Shown here piece by piece: positions 21,801 through 32,652 of a DNA stretch of 64,000 nucleotides. Made by a program: the position numbers and the translations under genes. Origin of the DNA: Ephydatia muelleri (taxonomy: Eukaryota; Porifera; Demospongiae; Spongillida; Spongillidae); the NCBI GenBank assembly GCA_013339895.1, contig JABACO010000004.1, forward strand, positions 13,009,878 to 13,073,877, in the 5' to 3' direction. The notes under the pieces were generated by a model. The model ran no database searches. It was not told the origin of the DNA and saw only the letters and a list, made by a program, of their open reading frames with translations. The stretch's first letter is position 1, and every line of letters starts with the position of its first letter.

Positions 21801-24800
21801 GAAGCGAGGTCAATACAACAACTTAGAAGTATAGCTAGCAGCCACACAAGGTGGAACAGCTCTTATGGCAGCAAAGGTGTGAATAATTATAAGTCATAAA
21901 TACCAGCAATCATTCTCATAAAAAAGTACCAATACCTGTGTTTAGTCGCACAACGTTTGAAATAGTACAAAGCCTTAGTTGTACTAAATTTAACTCTTCC
22001 TAAGCCAGACACATACGTGTACACACACATACTACTTTGATGCACTAGTGGTAAACTTGGTTTGTGGGAAAAAAACTGACATGCGCAATAATCGCAGATG
22101 CAATTATCAATAGTGATATTGATGGTTACGAACAGCAGAGAAATCCATACAAGAAGTATAGGCTAGCTCGCTCGCAAAACTATACGCGTGATAAGATGCC
22201 AATGTTGAATTTGACAAGTGTACAAGCTAAATATAAGATGCATCCTCCGTGTATTGTACAAATAGTTAAGGTAAAGGTATTAGAGTCGATGTAGACTATA
22301 ACGTTCTGCTCAAATTTATAGCACCAAAAGTTCAAAAGCAAGTTTTCAGCCATTAATTACATTACATCTGTACTTATAAAAAACTGAGAGCATACATGAA
22401 AAAAAACCTTCAATCACAAAGCAGATTACATTGGTAGCATGTATAGAGCACCTGTACACAGAGCAAAGTATACAACAATAGAGCTATCTATGCAATTGGT
22501 TACATAGAGAAGGGTGAGCAACTCACACACGCTACATCTACATCTCATCTTCAACGATGTCATCAGCATCATCATTGTCATCATCATCGTCATCAACAAA
22601 GTCCCCATCCTCAAGTCCAGGCACAAAAAATCCGTCATCATTAGAACCCTCCTCCTTTTCATCGCCTTGAACAACACTGTATGTGATGTAATGTCATAAT
22701 AATGTACAAACTACACATGTTCACAAACAGCATACTTAGTACACTGTTTGTTTAGGTGTACGTATGCCTCCCAGATGTGTTCAACAAAGTTGAATGTTTT
22801 TGGCCTAAGCACACGAGATGGTGCTTGACGGTCTGGCCTCCGGGCATTTAGATACACTCGATGACTTGTGGCTGCTCTTTGTACATTCTCATTCTGGAAA
22901 GATGCACATGTATGGTTAGCAAAGGAGTGAATACCCATAAACATACCCAGTCAAGCACAGCAAGGTTCATTCTAATAACAAAAGTGTCATCCCCGAAATG
23001 AACTCTCTTGGACAAATACGTGAGAAGTTGATGATTAAAAGATTCGATCCAGTATGTGTCCCTGCTCTAAATATAAGAATTTGTTGTCACATCAAACAGC
23101 AGTTGCAATGAGAAAGAAAAGCATCTTACCCTGCAGTAGTGAGCAGCATAACGGTATATAGAAGTCCTTGTCAAAGCACCTTCAAGGACTCTGATAGCTG
23201 CTGGATCTGATAAGAGCTTTCTCTTGGGCACATACCCAGGCAAACGACATCTACTTTCATTATGACAGCCTCAATGGTCACGCTGTGTGATAATCCAAGT
23301 AAAAAAAATCCGGACTTAGATGGAGTCACATACCTGATAGTGCCGGCTGATGTTCATGATCATGACACGAAGGTCATCAGCATTGCCAGTGCAGTTTTTC
23401 ATGCACCAGTACAGGTGTGTCTTAGTGCTCTTCACTGTACATCACGCATGTGTTAGTGTTACTGCTCTATGAAGCAATTAGGCTTAATCTTGTCAGAAAG
23501 CTCAGTAAACCACGACTTGTTCCTGTTAGCTACAGTACCACTACACATTCTTTCTGCATGTGATGACCTGTACAGGCACGTTGTAGGTTTTGTGGCAGGC
23601 ATGCATGGTTGCTAAGTACGCGTTGCTATGTACCTTTGTGGGAGGTGGTCGTTCCTATTGGTTGCTAGGTAAGATACGCATACCTAGTAACCACTAGGCG
23701 CTAGACGGGGTTTATAAATAGGTGGTTATGCGGACGTACATACGTACGTTGTAAATTATATTATTAGATTACATACACATAAACACATACCACACACATA
23801 CATACTCACATGTATAAACAGCACACACACCTCACACATGCCCACACAACATACACACACCACACACAAGCATGCGCATCACACACATACCATATGTACA
23901 CATACAAATGCGTACACATACACAGTACAGCACATGCATTACATACGTATACATAAACACTTACACACACACACATACGTATACATAAACACATATGTAC
24001 AAACCACATACACACATACATAACATAAACACAATGCACACAAACATACACACACCACATACACACATACATGTACGTAAAGACATACACATACACACAT
24101 GCACACACCTCATGCACATGCACACACCTCATGCACACATACACCCATACATAACGTCCATGTGTACACACATACAAAAAACACACACATTTCATAACCT
24201 GACCTGAATGAATGATGCCACTTTCCAACATGGAGAGCTCTTGCAGGTGCAGTGCTTAACAAGACCCTCACATAGATTATAGAAGCACCTCTTCTCTACA
24301 ATAAATATTCGGGATTACTGTCACCAGTAAATATCCCTAAAAACGAACTTTATAATACATACGTTTTCAGTGTATATGTATACCTGATGTGTCTAGCAAC
24401 GAACTTCCTGAAGCTGGTGGTGTACTCACGTCTACGGTTGGCGTTAATTGGCGATGCAGTAAGCACGCGGTCAAGCAAGGCATTTAGGAAGCACGTTTCC
24501 CGTTGGAGTGGACCGTCAGGAAAAAGTAGCTTCTTTGCTGCATCGAGCCTGTCTTGAAAGGCATCTTTCTCTTGTTGAGAGGAAAAGACTCAATCTATGA
24601 CGCGTCGCCATATTTTGATCAAAAGCACGTGTGCATGTGACGTGTAGCGAATTATCGCTGCTAAATTATGTGGAAGAGTGCACATATCACTAGTGAGTAT
24701 TGGTTTGAAGGAATTTACAGACACCCCATGTTTCACACCGTTAAACAGACGCCATTTTTAGCCTCTCAATTTGGCCGCACGGCCGGCTGACCGCTTGCCA

Positions 24801-25600
24801 GGCAAGCGCTTTTTATTCGCCGACTCGTTTTTTAAGAGTGTGGGACACCCTATGACGAAAACATAGCACAACCGCCGTTTAAAGCCTTGTGTACAAATAT
24901 TTAATGAAGGTGAAATTGATGCACATGTACCTCCCAATTTCAGAACCGTATCCAAATAGTACTTGACGACAACAGCTGGATCATTATTGGTAGTCGAAAC
25001 TTCCAACCACAATATTTTTCTGGAGTACCTATTTCAACAATACAATTCAAGGCAATTACAAATTCCACACTGCACATACTCATCTATGCATGCGTGGATC
25101 GGAAAACCAAACGGCTTAAGCTTATCGTAAACGTCAATGTGCCAGCACCAGTTTGGTCCCTAAACTGAGAGTGAAGGGTTTTCATCTTCCATGCATGCAT
25201 GCACCTTCACCTTATTAACATATGTTCTTCTGATAAGGCGGTGCTTTTTCCTTTGACGGGTACCTTCAGGATCCATGACGGCCAGCAGCATCATAACAGT
25301 GGATCTGTGAACTTATATTCATTGTCACCATGCATGACTTTGATGGTACAGAATAGCACGCATGAACATGATCACCTCTTCACTGTGTATCCATGTTTAA
25401 CTTGCAACAATCTCCACATGGCTCTATATCCTAGAAGACAGTTTGAAGTAGTTAGCTCCATCTGTAAACAATAATTATAATTTATGACATACTGAAGAAT
25501 AATAATATAAGTATTATCTTTCAATATCATGCATGGATTAGAGATTAACTCACCTTGATGGCATCGTGTAGAAGTGGAAGGGGAGTCTCGGTTTGATTTC
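18806..25600 (-). CDS. integrase-type transposase of the outer transposon, multi-exon, split by nested element
   Basis: A DDE integrase-core transposase (rve_3-like family). Minus-strand exons I can support: about 25600-25554, 25461-25376, 25304-25211, 25159-25080, 25028-24931, then 24853-24832 continuing after the nested element at 19645-19520, then 19460-19395, 19338-19292, 19235-19084 and 19023 to about 18806. All phases agree. An amino-terminal helical region (GYRAMWRLL, MDPEGTRQRKK) precedes the catalytic core: HIDVYDKLKPFGFPIHACID gives the first Asp, RSDYGTEN the second, and RIESWW the Glu. The tail contains FLPILAEELKEF and the WNxHRIR motif. The start codon is not fixed; it may lie in the right TIR. 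The inserted 5.2-kb element interrupts the exon just before RSDYGTEN, so this copy cannot make an intact product unless the insert is removed. Confidence 0.85.
19665..19735. repeat. duplicated GCGCATTGCGTCGTTCGTTC word
   Basis: Two tandem copies of CACGCGCATTGCGTCGTTCG about 30 bp apart, near the left end of the nested element. GAGTATAAAAGG at about 19750 is a possible TATA box for plus-strand transcription. Confidence 0.7.
20149..20852 (+). CDS. accessory gene of the nested Kolobok-like element, 3 exons
   Basis: Exons 20149-20175, 20223-20382 and 20434-20852 join in phase (GTAAAT and GTATCA donors) into about 201 residues starting MENTPNAIQ. Around residue 85 is a cysteine cluster, CPHCLCGPCIV, followed by a basic region (SLTNRTKRFRLYRQLL) and REIMPQCIQDVRKK. 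The CxxCxCGxC arrangement suggests a zinc-binding module, possibly for DNA or transposase binding. I recall similar uncharacterised proteins in cnidarian genomes but know no assigned function. It is transcribed opposite to the transposase and lies fully inside the TTAA-flanked element, so I infer it is element-encoded. The end of exon 3 could include a further intron. Confidence 0.65.
20860..21210. repeat. ACACATGTGTAC-rich cryptic repeat
   Basis: Many imperfect, partly palindromic copies of ACACATGTGTA and TACATGTACA in about 350 bp. No regular period. Confidence 0.75.
21211..22537. other. interior of the nested element, no supported gene
   Basis: A frame at 22064-22294 is open but resembles nothing I know. 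The sequence GGCTAGCTCGCTCGC followed by ACTATACGCGTG occurs both near 19812 and near 22162, so part of the left end is duplicated here. Confidence 0.45.
22538..24600 (-). CDS. Kolobok-like transposase, multi-exon
   Basis: The last exons are clean on the minus strand: 23066-22947, 22893-22736 and 22676-22538, with matching phases and a TAG stop. Exons 23420-23334, 23269-23130 and two upstream blocks near 24290-24204 and 24600-24394 clearly belong to the same protein, but their junction phases do not all agree, so the gene may be decayed. Motifs in order: FLNALLDRVL; a Cys/His segment KRCFYNLCEGL with KHCTCKSSPCW; HLYWCMKNC; LPGYVPKRKLL; DTYWIESFNHQLL, probably carrying the catalytic Glu; and NLAVLDWNENVQR, which parallels the LAALHFNEN block of Kolobok-type transposases. 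The protein ends in a run of Asp and Glu. The assignment to Kolobok is by recalled motif plus the TTAA duplication. Confidence 0.7.
23590..24190. repeat. intron region with CA/TA cryptic repeats
   Basis: From 23770 onward ACACATACATAC-type simple sequence dominates for about 420 bp. Before it, 23590-23760 carries GGTTGCTAAGTACG and GGTTGCTAGGTAAG, plus TTTATAAATAGG, and may be a separate small insertion of unknown type. Confidence 0.7.
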
Positions 25601-25693
25601 GCCGTTTCAAACCCAGTTGGGCGAGTTTATGTTTTAGCCATGTTAGCCTTTGTTCAACCACGTATACGGTGCGTGCGCAATACTCAAGCACAT

Positions 25694-26475
25694 GCACGCA
25701 CGCATGGCTATACCGCACACAAACTAACCCAACAACCACCCGGTGTACGAGGCGTAAATAGGCAAGTATAACGACAATGCTTTTATGCTGCCTCCAGTAC
25801 TTGATTATGAGCCCTGCGGCGATTATATAGTGTAACGAAGCATACAAGAGCTAAATAACGTACTTTCCACACGACGATCGGTGCGGTTCATGTCCTGTGC
25901 GGCTGACGAAACGATTACCCGTTTCTCAAGTTCTGTGGATGAATTGAAGTATTATAGCAAGCGGAGAAGCAGGATATTTAACTAGCTACAACAACGAAAA
26001 CAGTGTTATGAAGCAAGTAGATCACGTGAATGAACAGTGACGTAACGAAATCTATGCCATCCCATAGTGCGCCTTGCGCTCAGAGCTTTGCGCTCTGCGC
26101 CTTGCGCTCTGCGCCTTGCGCTCTGCGCCTTGCGCTCTGCGCCTTGCGCTCTGCGCCTTGCGCTCTGCGCCTTGCGCTCTGCGCCTTGCGCTCTGCGCCT
26201 TGCGCTCTGCGCCTTGCGCTCTGCGCCTTGCGCTCTGCGCCTTGCGCTCTGCGCCTTGCGCTCTGCGCCTTGCGCTCTGCGCCTTGCGCTCTGCGCCTTG
26301 CGCTCTGCGCCTTGCGCTCTGCGCCTTGCGCTCTGCGCCTTGCGCTCTGCGCCTTGCGCTCTGCGCCTTGCGCTCAGAGCTTTGCGCTCTGCGCTTAATT
26401 AATAAATTGCTTTGCGCTCTGCGCTTAATTAAAAAATTGCTTTGCGCTCAAGTGGCGACCTACCGGGCCACCGTA
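25694..26475 (-). repeat. right terminal inverted repeat of the 9.26-kb transposon
   Basis: Inverted copy of 17213-17727. It is longer than the left copy because of the 14-bp array at 26073-26395. About 47 bp (near 25870-25915) is also absent from the left copy. Confidence 0.88.
26073..26395. repeat. 14-bp tandem array GCGCCTTGCGCTCT inside right TIR
   Basis: About 22 near-perfect copies of GCGCCTTGCGCTCT. The left TIR has only a short disordered relative of this array (17255-17390). Frames across it (CALRSAP repeats) are artefacts. Confidence 0.95.
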
Positions 26476-26733
26476 TCACATCCAGTGATACAATTTTTTA
26501 AATTACTAATTTGAATAGTTAACATTCTCAATGAAACGCTGAGGTATGCAACGGTAGAAACCCTGTCTGTAAATCAACACCGCTCACAATATACTCTTTA
26601 AATATTTATTCCTGATTCAATTCTGCCGTGAACAGCCGATACGTACGTATATTACTCGTCTCGTTGTCTCCTTTGGACCGACGGACCAGTGATGAAATTG
26701 GAAGGTGGGTTTGCACCAAACTGCTGTTCATAC

Positions 26734-26920
26734 GGGATCGGTTCCGCGAAAAGGGACCTAGTGCATGTTTTTTTTTTCAAGATTTAAAATTCTATGATAT
26801 TCAAGAAGTCTGAAATGTCCTTTACACATTGTTTCTTACGTACTGAACGTAACGTTACATTTCTATTGCGCATAACAGAATTTTTATAATATATGCCTTT
26901 TCGCGGAAACGATTGATCCC
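26734..26920 (-). mobile_element. foldback MITE, family A copy 1
   Basis: Ends GGGATCGGTTCCGCGAAAAG and CTTTTCGCGGAAACGATTGA enclose TTCAAGAAGTCTGAAATGTCC and TACATTTCTATTGCGC, which recur in three other copies (30955, 51073, 57770). Orientation is inverted relative to copy 2. Confidence 0.82.
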
Positions 26921-27329
26921 ATGTGATTGCGTAATTCATTATTGTGCCAATAAACATTATCGCTTTTAAATGAAGCCCTTTATGATAACGCGAACAGAAA
27001 CTGATACTACCAGTCCGCAGTAGTATAAAAGCACAGAACGCCATAGGCGTAAAGGCCGCACATGCATGAGCAAGAAAATATATGCCGAAACAATATAGGA
27101 CCACTCCCCCCTCGAATAGCCGAGATAAATCTAACTTGCAGTTGTTGGGCACTCAGTTGTGGGTCATTTGTACCCGCAATGAACGGGTGCCTACACGTCA
27201 CCAGCAGCATTGTGCAGGTGTGCATGGGAAATAGTCTTCGGACACATTACTGTTCTAAACCCTACAATGTGGTCACATGTTATTAGTCATGCAGTTCCGT
27301 TTGATTCAAGCCGTGCGAGACACATGCAA
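26921..27329. other. no gene recognised
   Basis: Short frames on both strands only. No repeat structure or family resemblance noted. Confidence 0.4.
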
Positions 27330-27475
27330 ATGGACTAGTGGAAGATCCACAAGCCTGCAGTCTTAGATCACTAGTACTAGTGGAAGATCCACAAGCCTGC
27401 AGTCTTAGATCACTAGTACTAGTGGAAGATCCACAAGCCTGCAGTCTTTGATCACTAGTACTAGTGGTAGATTTT
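27330..27475. repeat. tandem repeat, 51-bp unit, three copies
   Basis: Three near-identical copies beginning ACTAGTGGAAGATCCACAAG, each ending GATCACTAGTACTAG-like. The unit contains its own palindromes ACTAGTACTAGT. Confidence 0.9.
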
Positions 27476-28380
27476 AAGTGCAAATAACCAGCTGGAGGGA
27501 AAACGGATTTGAAATGGCTGGGTCCATACATAATCATCAGAGAAATTGGTAAAGGCCTCTGTAGCATCGAACATGTGGAGGACAAAGCGGTCATTGGAAG
27601 GGTTCACACTCTAAAAAAATCCATGTCTGCATGTGACTTTATACTGAAATGGGCAACTTAAGTACACTCGATGTGGTAACACATGGTACAGGATGAACAT
27701 TTGAATCATTTGTGATTTATTGCTGGGCAACCAATATATACAGTAAATAGGGACAATTTCACTTTGTAGTATAGTGCACCTTTTTTCCTGCTTTCATAAG
27801 TAGGAATTTCTTGTCTTACAATTAACTTCAACATGTGTTTTCACATTTCTTTTTGATCAAAAAACAGGCTGACTGGGTCTAAACCAAAGCAAACTGCTGT
27901 TATTAAGGCCAATGCAAAAACACGACAATCTGATGATCCTCTCTGATGTTGCAAATTCAGATTTGGGGCATTACATCATACCTGCTATCACCTCCTTGCT
28001 TTCATCTGATGGAGATGAATGCACGCAGTCCAACCACTGAATGCATCCAGCACTACTGTAGAAATAGCAACCCAGTGGCAACTATTGATGTTAATAACTT
28101 GAACAAATGCAGTTGCTTCTGGATCAAAGCCATATGCTGAATTTTTAATACAGTCTGGAACCATAAGGGGGACTGTTTTTTAATCCTTTAATATGCAGAA
28201 ATGATGTTGCCTGTAAGTCACTTGCCCTCTAAGATATCTAACTCATCTGATTTGAAAAGTGTAATTCCACAGCATTTGAACCAAGTATTCGGAAGTGTTG
28301 AAGACTTTTCAGACAGCTCAACAACTTCCAACTCTTCTTCACACAGCAGGATAATTGGAGCAACTGATTATAGATGGATG
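27476..28380. other. no intact gene; probably flank of a retroelement fossil
   Basis: No supported host gene. AT-rich DNA downstream of the integrase fossil that follows. Confidence 0.4.
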
Positions 28381-30190
28381 ACATGCGCTTCTACAGGGAA
28401 TGTGAGAAGCTTTGCATGAACAACTCCTTGCTGATCCGCAACCACTTTTGCATGTAAGAATGACACAATGGTGTTGTCTTGCAAATTCTTCTCGGTATTC
28501 TCACCCAATGAATTGCATTGTTTAGGCTTGTCTGATGCAACTGATTCCTCACTTCTGCAACATTGTTACAAGGACAGTTGGTTTTCTTTTGATTTGTATT
28601 CAGCTTCCTGTTCACCATTAGTACTAGCAATGCTTGTACTGCCATATGACTGCTATTTTGAAGTATGCTGTTGTGGTATCTGTGAAGAGCTCTGGTCAGA
28701 GAAAATGGAATCCTTACATAGTTTGATAGACATAGGCTCTTCTTCAGATTTGTAACCACTTTCCTGCACATGCAAGATGCAATGCCAGGTAAGTCCACCT
28801 GATCTATTTGCTCTGATAAACAATGCTTTTCTGGTGTAATAGTGGCCGGTTTCTTTAATGGAGACATTAGTGGTGTTGAGTAGGGTTTCAAATGTGCACC
28901 TGTCACCTGCTTGTACACAATGGAAGGGTAATTGATGGATGGGATGTGTAATCCTTTTCCTCAGTTTTTCTGAATCACAAATGTATTTGGTGTTCAACTT
29001 TTCCATTTTCTTTTCTGCCTAGTAAAGTATTTCAACGAACCAATTGAATAGGATTGTAATCCTTTCATACTTTGCACTTTTTGCCTGGCATGGATATTTT
29101 CCTTTGCCTTTTTTTACAAGTTCTAAACACTTCATGTTGAATAGATCTCTGTTACAGGCATTACTTGTCCCATTTTGAACCAATATACTGAGGTTCTTTT
29201 TACAAATTGTCCACTTTAATTGGAAGCATAGCTTTTCCCAAACATTAACTCAAATAAGGTAGATTCATGTTTAGATGTATTGTATGCAAACAAGCATGTG
29301 TCAATAAACTCATCCACACTTTGTCAACATTGCTTGTATTGTTTGGTTAAATCTCTTGTCAAGGCCATTAGCCTATGATCAATCATGAAAGAATACAATG
29401 TGTACATATTGTTGTTGGTACAAAGTACTAATTAACCATAATTTTTTTAATTTATAGTTTAAACAACATATAATGTATAGATTTCGTGATATAGGGTGTA
29501 TGGGAATTTGCAATCAATTAAAAAAACCCTCATAAAACTTACTAGAAGAGAGAGATATGAAATTCTGCACTATTCTTTTTAATTTTTTACCTATCTATAT
29601 TATAATGATGACATTTGTTTTAACTGGATCTTGAATATGTGGGTAGTTTTGGATCTTGAATATGTGTGTGTTCTTTTTCAAATTACAAGGTTACCTGTAT
29701 AAGTTACATAACTTTAAAAATGCACACTGTGCTACAAAATTGCTATAGCATGAGCTATGACTAAAAGATTATTGTAAAGTACATTTTAATAAAAAGATAC
29801 AATAGTCACTAAGGGTAAGGATGTACTTATTCTCTTTGCCAGATTTCTTCAGTGGTCCAATAAAATCCACACCAACATGATACCAAGGTGATTTTCCTGG
29901 AACTAGATGCAGTTCAGGAGATAGTGTTTTCATTTCTTGTTTGACGTTTGACATATGTCACATCTTTTGATCTAGATCAGCATCACCATATGAAACACTC
30001 AACATACTGGGCAGAGTCTTGCCTCTTACCACATTCTCTACATCTTTGACAACACCTGGCCATATGAAGCACTCTGTAATTCGTGCCACTGTTCTCTTAA
30101 GCCCAACATGACCTGAAGTGGAATCTCTATGGCATGACAGAACGATATCTTCCTGTTCCGTTCTGTCCACAACGTACTTCACCTCAGAAG
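28381..30190 (-). mobile_element. Ty3/Gypsy integrase fossil, broken
   Basis: Minus-strand translation shows an H2C2 zinc segment (HVGLKRTVARI, FIWPGVVKDVE), an integrase core start (WYHVGVDFIGPL), and a carboxyl segment with GAHLKPYS. No LTRs were recognised. The copy is broken with many interruptions and looks old. Confidence 0.75.
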
Positions 30191-30627
30191 TCTAAACGCT
30201 AGTACGATGATAGCTAGTAAATGTAAATGCCATACATGCAGGGTAGTTTAGTTGCATTACCTGTGCACTGCCACGCCTGCGCATGACGTTTATGTAATAG
30301 AGCACACCATCTCTGAGCCTTTTTTCTGATGACCCGTTTTTTAAGGGCGCAAACTGTGGATAGACCGGCACCGTCTTTGAGAAACGAAACTACACATGCA
30401 TATCAGTAGATCAAGCGTCTTTTCAGCCTCGAGCGCTCCTATGCACAAATCTATGCTTTCATTGTACTCCATCTAATAGGACCAGTTATAGCACTTTGTA
30501 GATTTTTACTTAACCAATAACGGACGGACCAATAATTGATGGGCGTGACAGTTCATGTTTACAAATCAAAATCACAAGGTAGAATACTTCACACTATGTA
30601 ATGCTATAAGTGCCGACAGTCTAGTGA
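30191..30627. other. no gene recognised
   Basis: Includes CCCGTTTTTTAAGGGCGC near 30331, which resembles the terminus plus TTAA of the nested Kolobok-like element, but no partner end was found. Confidence 0.4.
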
Positions 30628-30899
30628 CTAAATCTTATTAGGATCGTCCTGTCCCCTTTCGCGATTCGCTCCTCGTATTAGTGGATCAAGTTCATTTTGT
30701 GGATTTTCATTTTGTTCCGGCCGATCTTCTTGTCGTCCTTGTTGCGGCTGACCGCGTTGCCCTTGTTCCCCCTGATGGTCTTGTTGCCTTTGAGCACCTT
30801 GTCGTTTTACCAGACAGCCGCAGACGATACCTAAAATCATGCTCAGAGCAAAGAAGACAGCGGATAGTAATGAAGGTACTATTATCTTCCAGCCAGTTC
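30628..30899 (-). CDS. terminal exon: transmembrane segment and hydrophilic cytoplasmic tail
   Basis: On the minus strand a TTTCAG acceptor opens an exon reading to a TAG stop, about 90 residues. It begins TGWKIIVPSLLSAVFFALSM, continues ILGIVCGCLVKR as one strong membrane span with a basic stop-transfer, and ends in a Gln/Arg/Glu/Pro-rich tail of about 55 residues. This is the usual last exon of a type I single-pass receptor. The acceptor expects a phase-1 donor. No upstream exon lies close by; a family-A MITE begins 56 bp upstream. The SRCR gene at 58 kb, same strand, ends with a phase-1 donor and lacks such an exon. I cannot name the gene. Confidence 0.6.
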
Positions 30900-30954
30900 C
30901 TGAAATAGAAAAAAAAAGTTATGATTTCTTGAACTGTAAAAAATATTATAATTT

Positions 30955-31182
30955 GAGATCGTTTCTGCGAAAAGGGACCTAGCGCATACATTATAAAATT
31001 TCTCTACGCGCAATAGAAATCTAACGCTTGCATTGAAATGTATGGCAGATTAAAAATACAGTGCCTTACAGCTCCATGTCAGATACTCCGATTCTCAGTG
31101 CGTAAAAAAGAAATACGTAGAGGACATTTCAGACTTCTAGAATTGAAATCATGTGTTAGATCCCTTTTCGCAGAAACGATCC
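30955..31182 (+). mobile_element. foldback MITE, family A copy 2
   Basis: Ends GATCGTTTCTGCGAAAAGGG and CCCTTTTCGCAGAAACGATC are exact inverted repeats. The interior has GCAATAGAAATCTAACGCTT and AGATACTCCGATTCTCAGTG. Confidence 0.85.
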
Positions 31183-32013
31183 CAAAAACAGAATAACAAG
31201 TAAATATATTCAAAATGACATTGCAAATATTATCCCATTTATGTTTGTGATTATTATTTCATACAAAATTACACCAAAAATAAACACAGGAAAAAGTTAC
31301 GATAACTGGATCCTACTTAATATGGCCGTAGCAACACAACGAACGAGACATGTGTTTAAGCGACCATATAGTATTTGGGACAGTTTCCGCGAAAATGTCG
31401 TTTCGCATATATATATATAATGTTATTAAAATGCATCTCGTTTGAATCGCTATATCTTCCTAACGGTTAACGCTATCAACTCCCTATTCTCAACACTTCA
31501 TACCACACCATTTCTCAATGGTAAAATACATTTTGGAGTCTTGCACTTGCTCCATGCCAGTATTGCAACGCTCGATACCCCACCGGGTTCAAACCCGCCA
31601 TAACTTTCTGTAGGAGTAATCAAAGCGCTTCAAATAGACCCTTCACTCATTAACGTATACTTAACCCAATTCGTGAAGTACGTTGATTAGTGATGTCACG
31701 TCCGGAGTTCTTCTTAAAGGGAAATATACTTTTCTGTCGTTTGAGGAACGAATTAGACAGAAAATAAGCTCCTATATGAATATAGCAAAGTGCATCGAGC
31801 AATGGTACATAGTGGGTTGATTGGAGTGTTAATTGGTAGATGCATCAGGTGCAGTGTTGTTGATTGGCGTTGACAGAGATGCATCATGTGCAGTGTTGTT
31901 GATTGGTGTTAAGGATGCGTGTACGCATATGCCACGTGTAGGGGGGTATATAGAGTGGAAGCTTCAGAGTTTAAGACAATCTAGGCGTCTGTTGCGTGTG
32001 CACGGCTGCTGTA

Positions 32014-32015
<2 letters not shown>

Positions 32016-32041
<26 letters not shown>
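32016..32041. repeat. poly-C tract
   Basis: A run of about 26 C within the 1.14-kb insertion. Confidence 0.85.
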
Positions 32042-32044
<3 letters not shown>

Positions 32045-32480
32045 ATCCTCTGCAAAGTGCAGGTACTAAGGTGTATCATATCACCTGGGAAGAGATCAGG
32101 TCTCATGGCTGGGCATTGGAATTGGTGGCAGAAAACAAAAGAAGAGAAGAACATGTTCTGATTTATTTTGTTATGTATTGAGCTGAGCGGTGCTAGTTAG
32201 CGGTTTTCCCCAAAAGAGTGGATTTCCTCTGATAGAGGGTTTGCCACCGGGGTTTTTCCTGGTGAGAGATGTGGACTCATCTATCCCAAATACAGGTTTT
32301 ATTTCAGTCCCCCGCTCAGACTCAGTAGTTTTGATTTGTGTAATAGTTTTAAGGACAGATTGTGAGGTGTTGTATTGCAGTCTACGGGTCCAGTCCATGA
32401 CAAGTTATGCTGCAACAGATGAAGCACTTAGATGTTGGAGTAAGAACATGTAGTTTGATTATGTAATAGAGACAGATGTC

Positions 32481-32652
32481 ACTGCGCCACAGCATTTAGT
32501 ATGCAGAGCTGTGCAGAGTCTGCATATCAACCATATGCAGACAGGTATCATTGAAGTGTTCATATGCAGACGTCTGCATATGAACACTTCAATGATACTC
32601 ATCTGCATATGGTTGGTATGCAGACTCTGCATACTAAATGCTGTGGCGCAGT
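32481..32652. repeat. 172-bp near-perfect palindrome
   Basis: CTGCGCCACAGCATTTAGTA at the left edge is answered by TACTAAATGCTGTGGCGCAG at the right. The centre is CAGACGTCTG. The arms are about 85 bp with very few mismatches, so it is a young MITE-like hairpin. Confidence 0.9.

Larger units (their letters stand above)
19642..24835. mobile_element. nested Kolobok-like DNA transposon with TTAA duplications
   Basis: The element proper, 19646-24831, starts AAAACGAG and ends CTCGTTTT. It is flanked by TTAA at 19642-19645 and 24832-24835. Both ends also carry a subterminal GCTTGCCAGGCAAG palindrome (about 19762 and 24793). TTAA duplication plus a Kolobok-type transposase tail on the minus strand support the assignment; piggyBac also uses TTAA but its transposase looks different. 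It sits inside a transposase exon of the 9.26-kb element, so it is the younger insertion. Confidence 0.85.
17207..26481. mobile_element. 9.26-kb DNA transposon with long TIRs (IS3EU-like), including TSDs
   Basis: The element proper is 17213-26475. Its ends are perfect inverted copies beginning TACGGTGGCCCGGTAGGTCG, flanked by a 6-bp target duplication TCACAT (17207-17212 and 26476-26481). The inverted repeats continue inward for about 515 bp on the left and about 780 bp on the right. It encodes an intron-rich integrase-type transposase on the minus strand. Without the nested 5.2-kb element it would be about 4.1 kb with no capsid or polymerase gene, which argues against a Polinton. The TIR start and 6-bp duplication agree with my recollection of IS3EU, but the superfamily name is inference. 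Confidence 0.88.

Noticed and set aside
22064-22294. 76-residue frame inside the nested element
   Set aside because: No recognisable motif, and part of it overlaps a sequence duplicated from the element's left end.
17207-26481. Polinton/Maverick identity for the 9.26-kb element, because of the integrase and 6-bp duplication
   Set aside because: There is no polymerase, capsid, packaging ATPase or protease gene, the termini differ from Polinton ends, and the size without the nested insert is only about 4 kb.
26030-26514. Repetitive CALRSAP-type proteins
   Set aside because: Artefact of the 14-bp array in the right terminal inverted repeat; all three frames are open.
31570-31610. tRNA-like T-arm (GGGTTCAAACCC)
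   Set aside because: No acceptor stem, D-arm or A box lies nearby; the word is a conserved part of the foldback arms and recurs in the palindromes.
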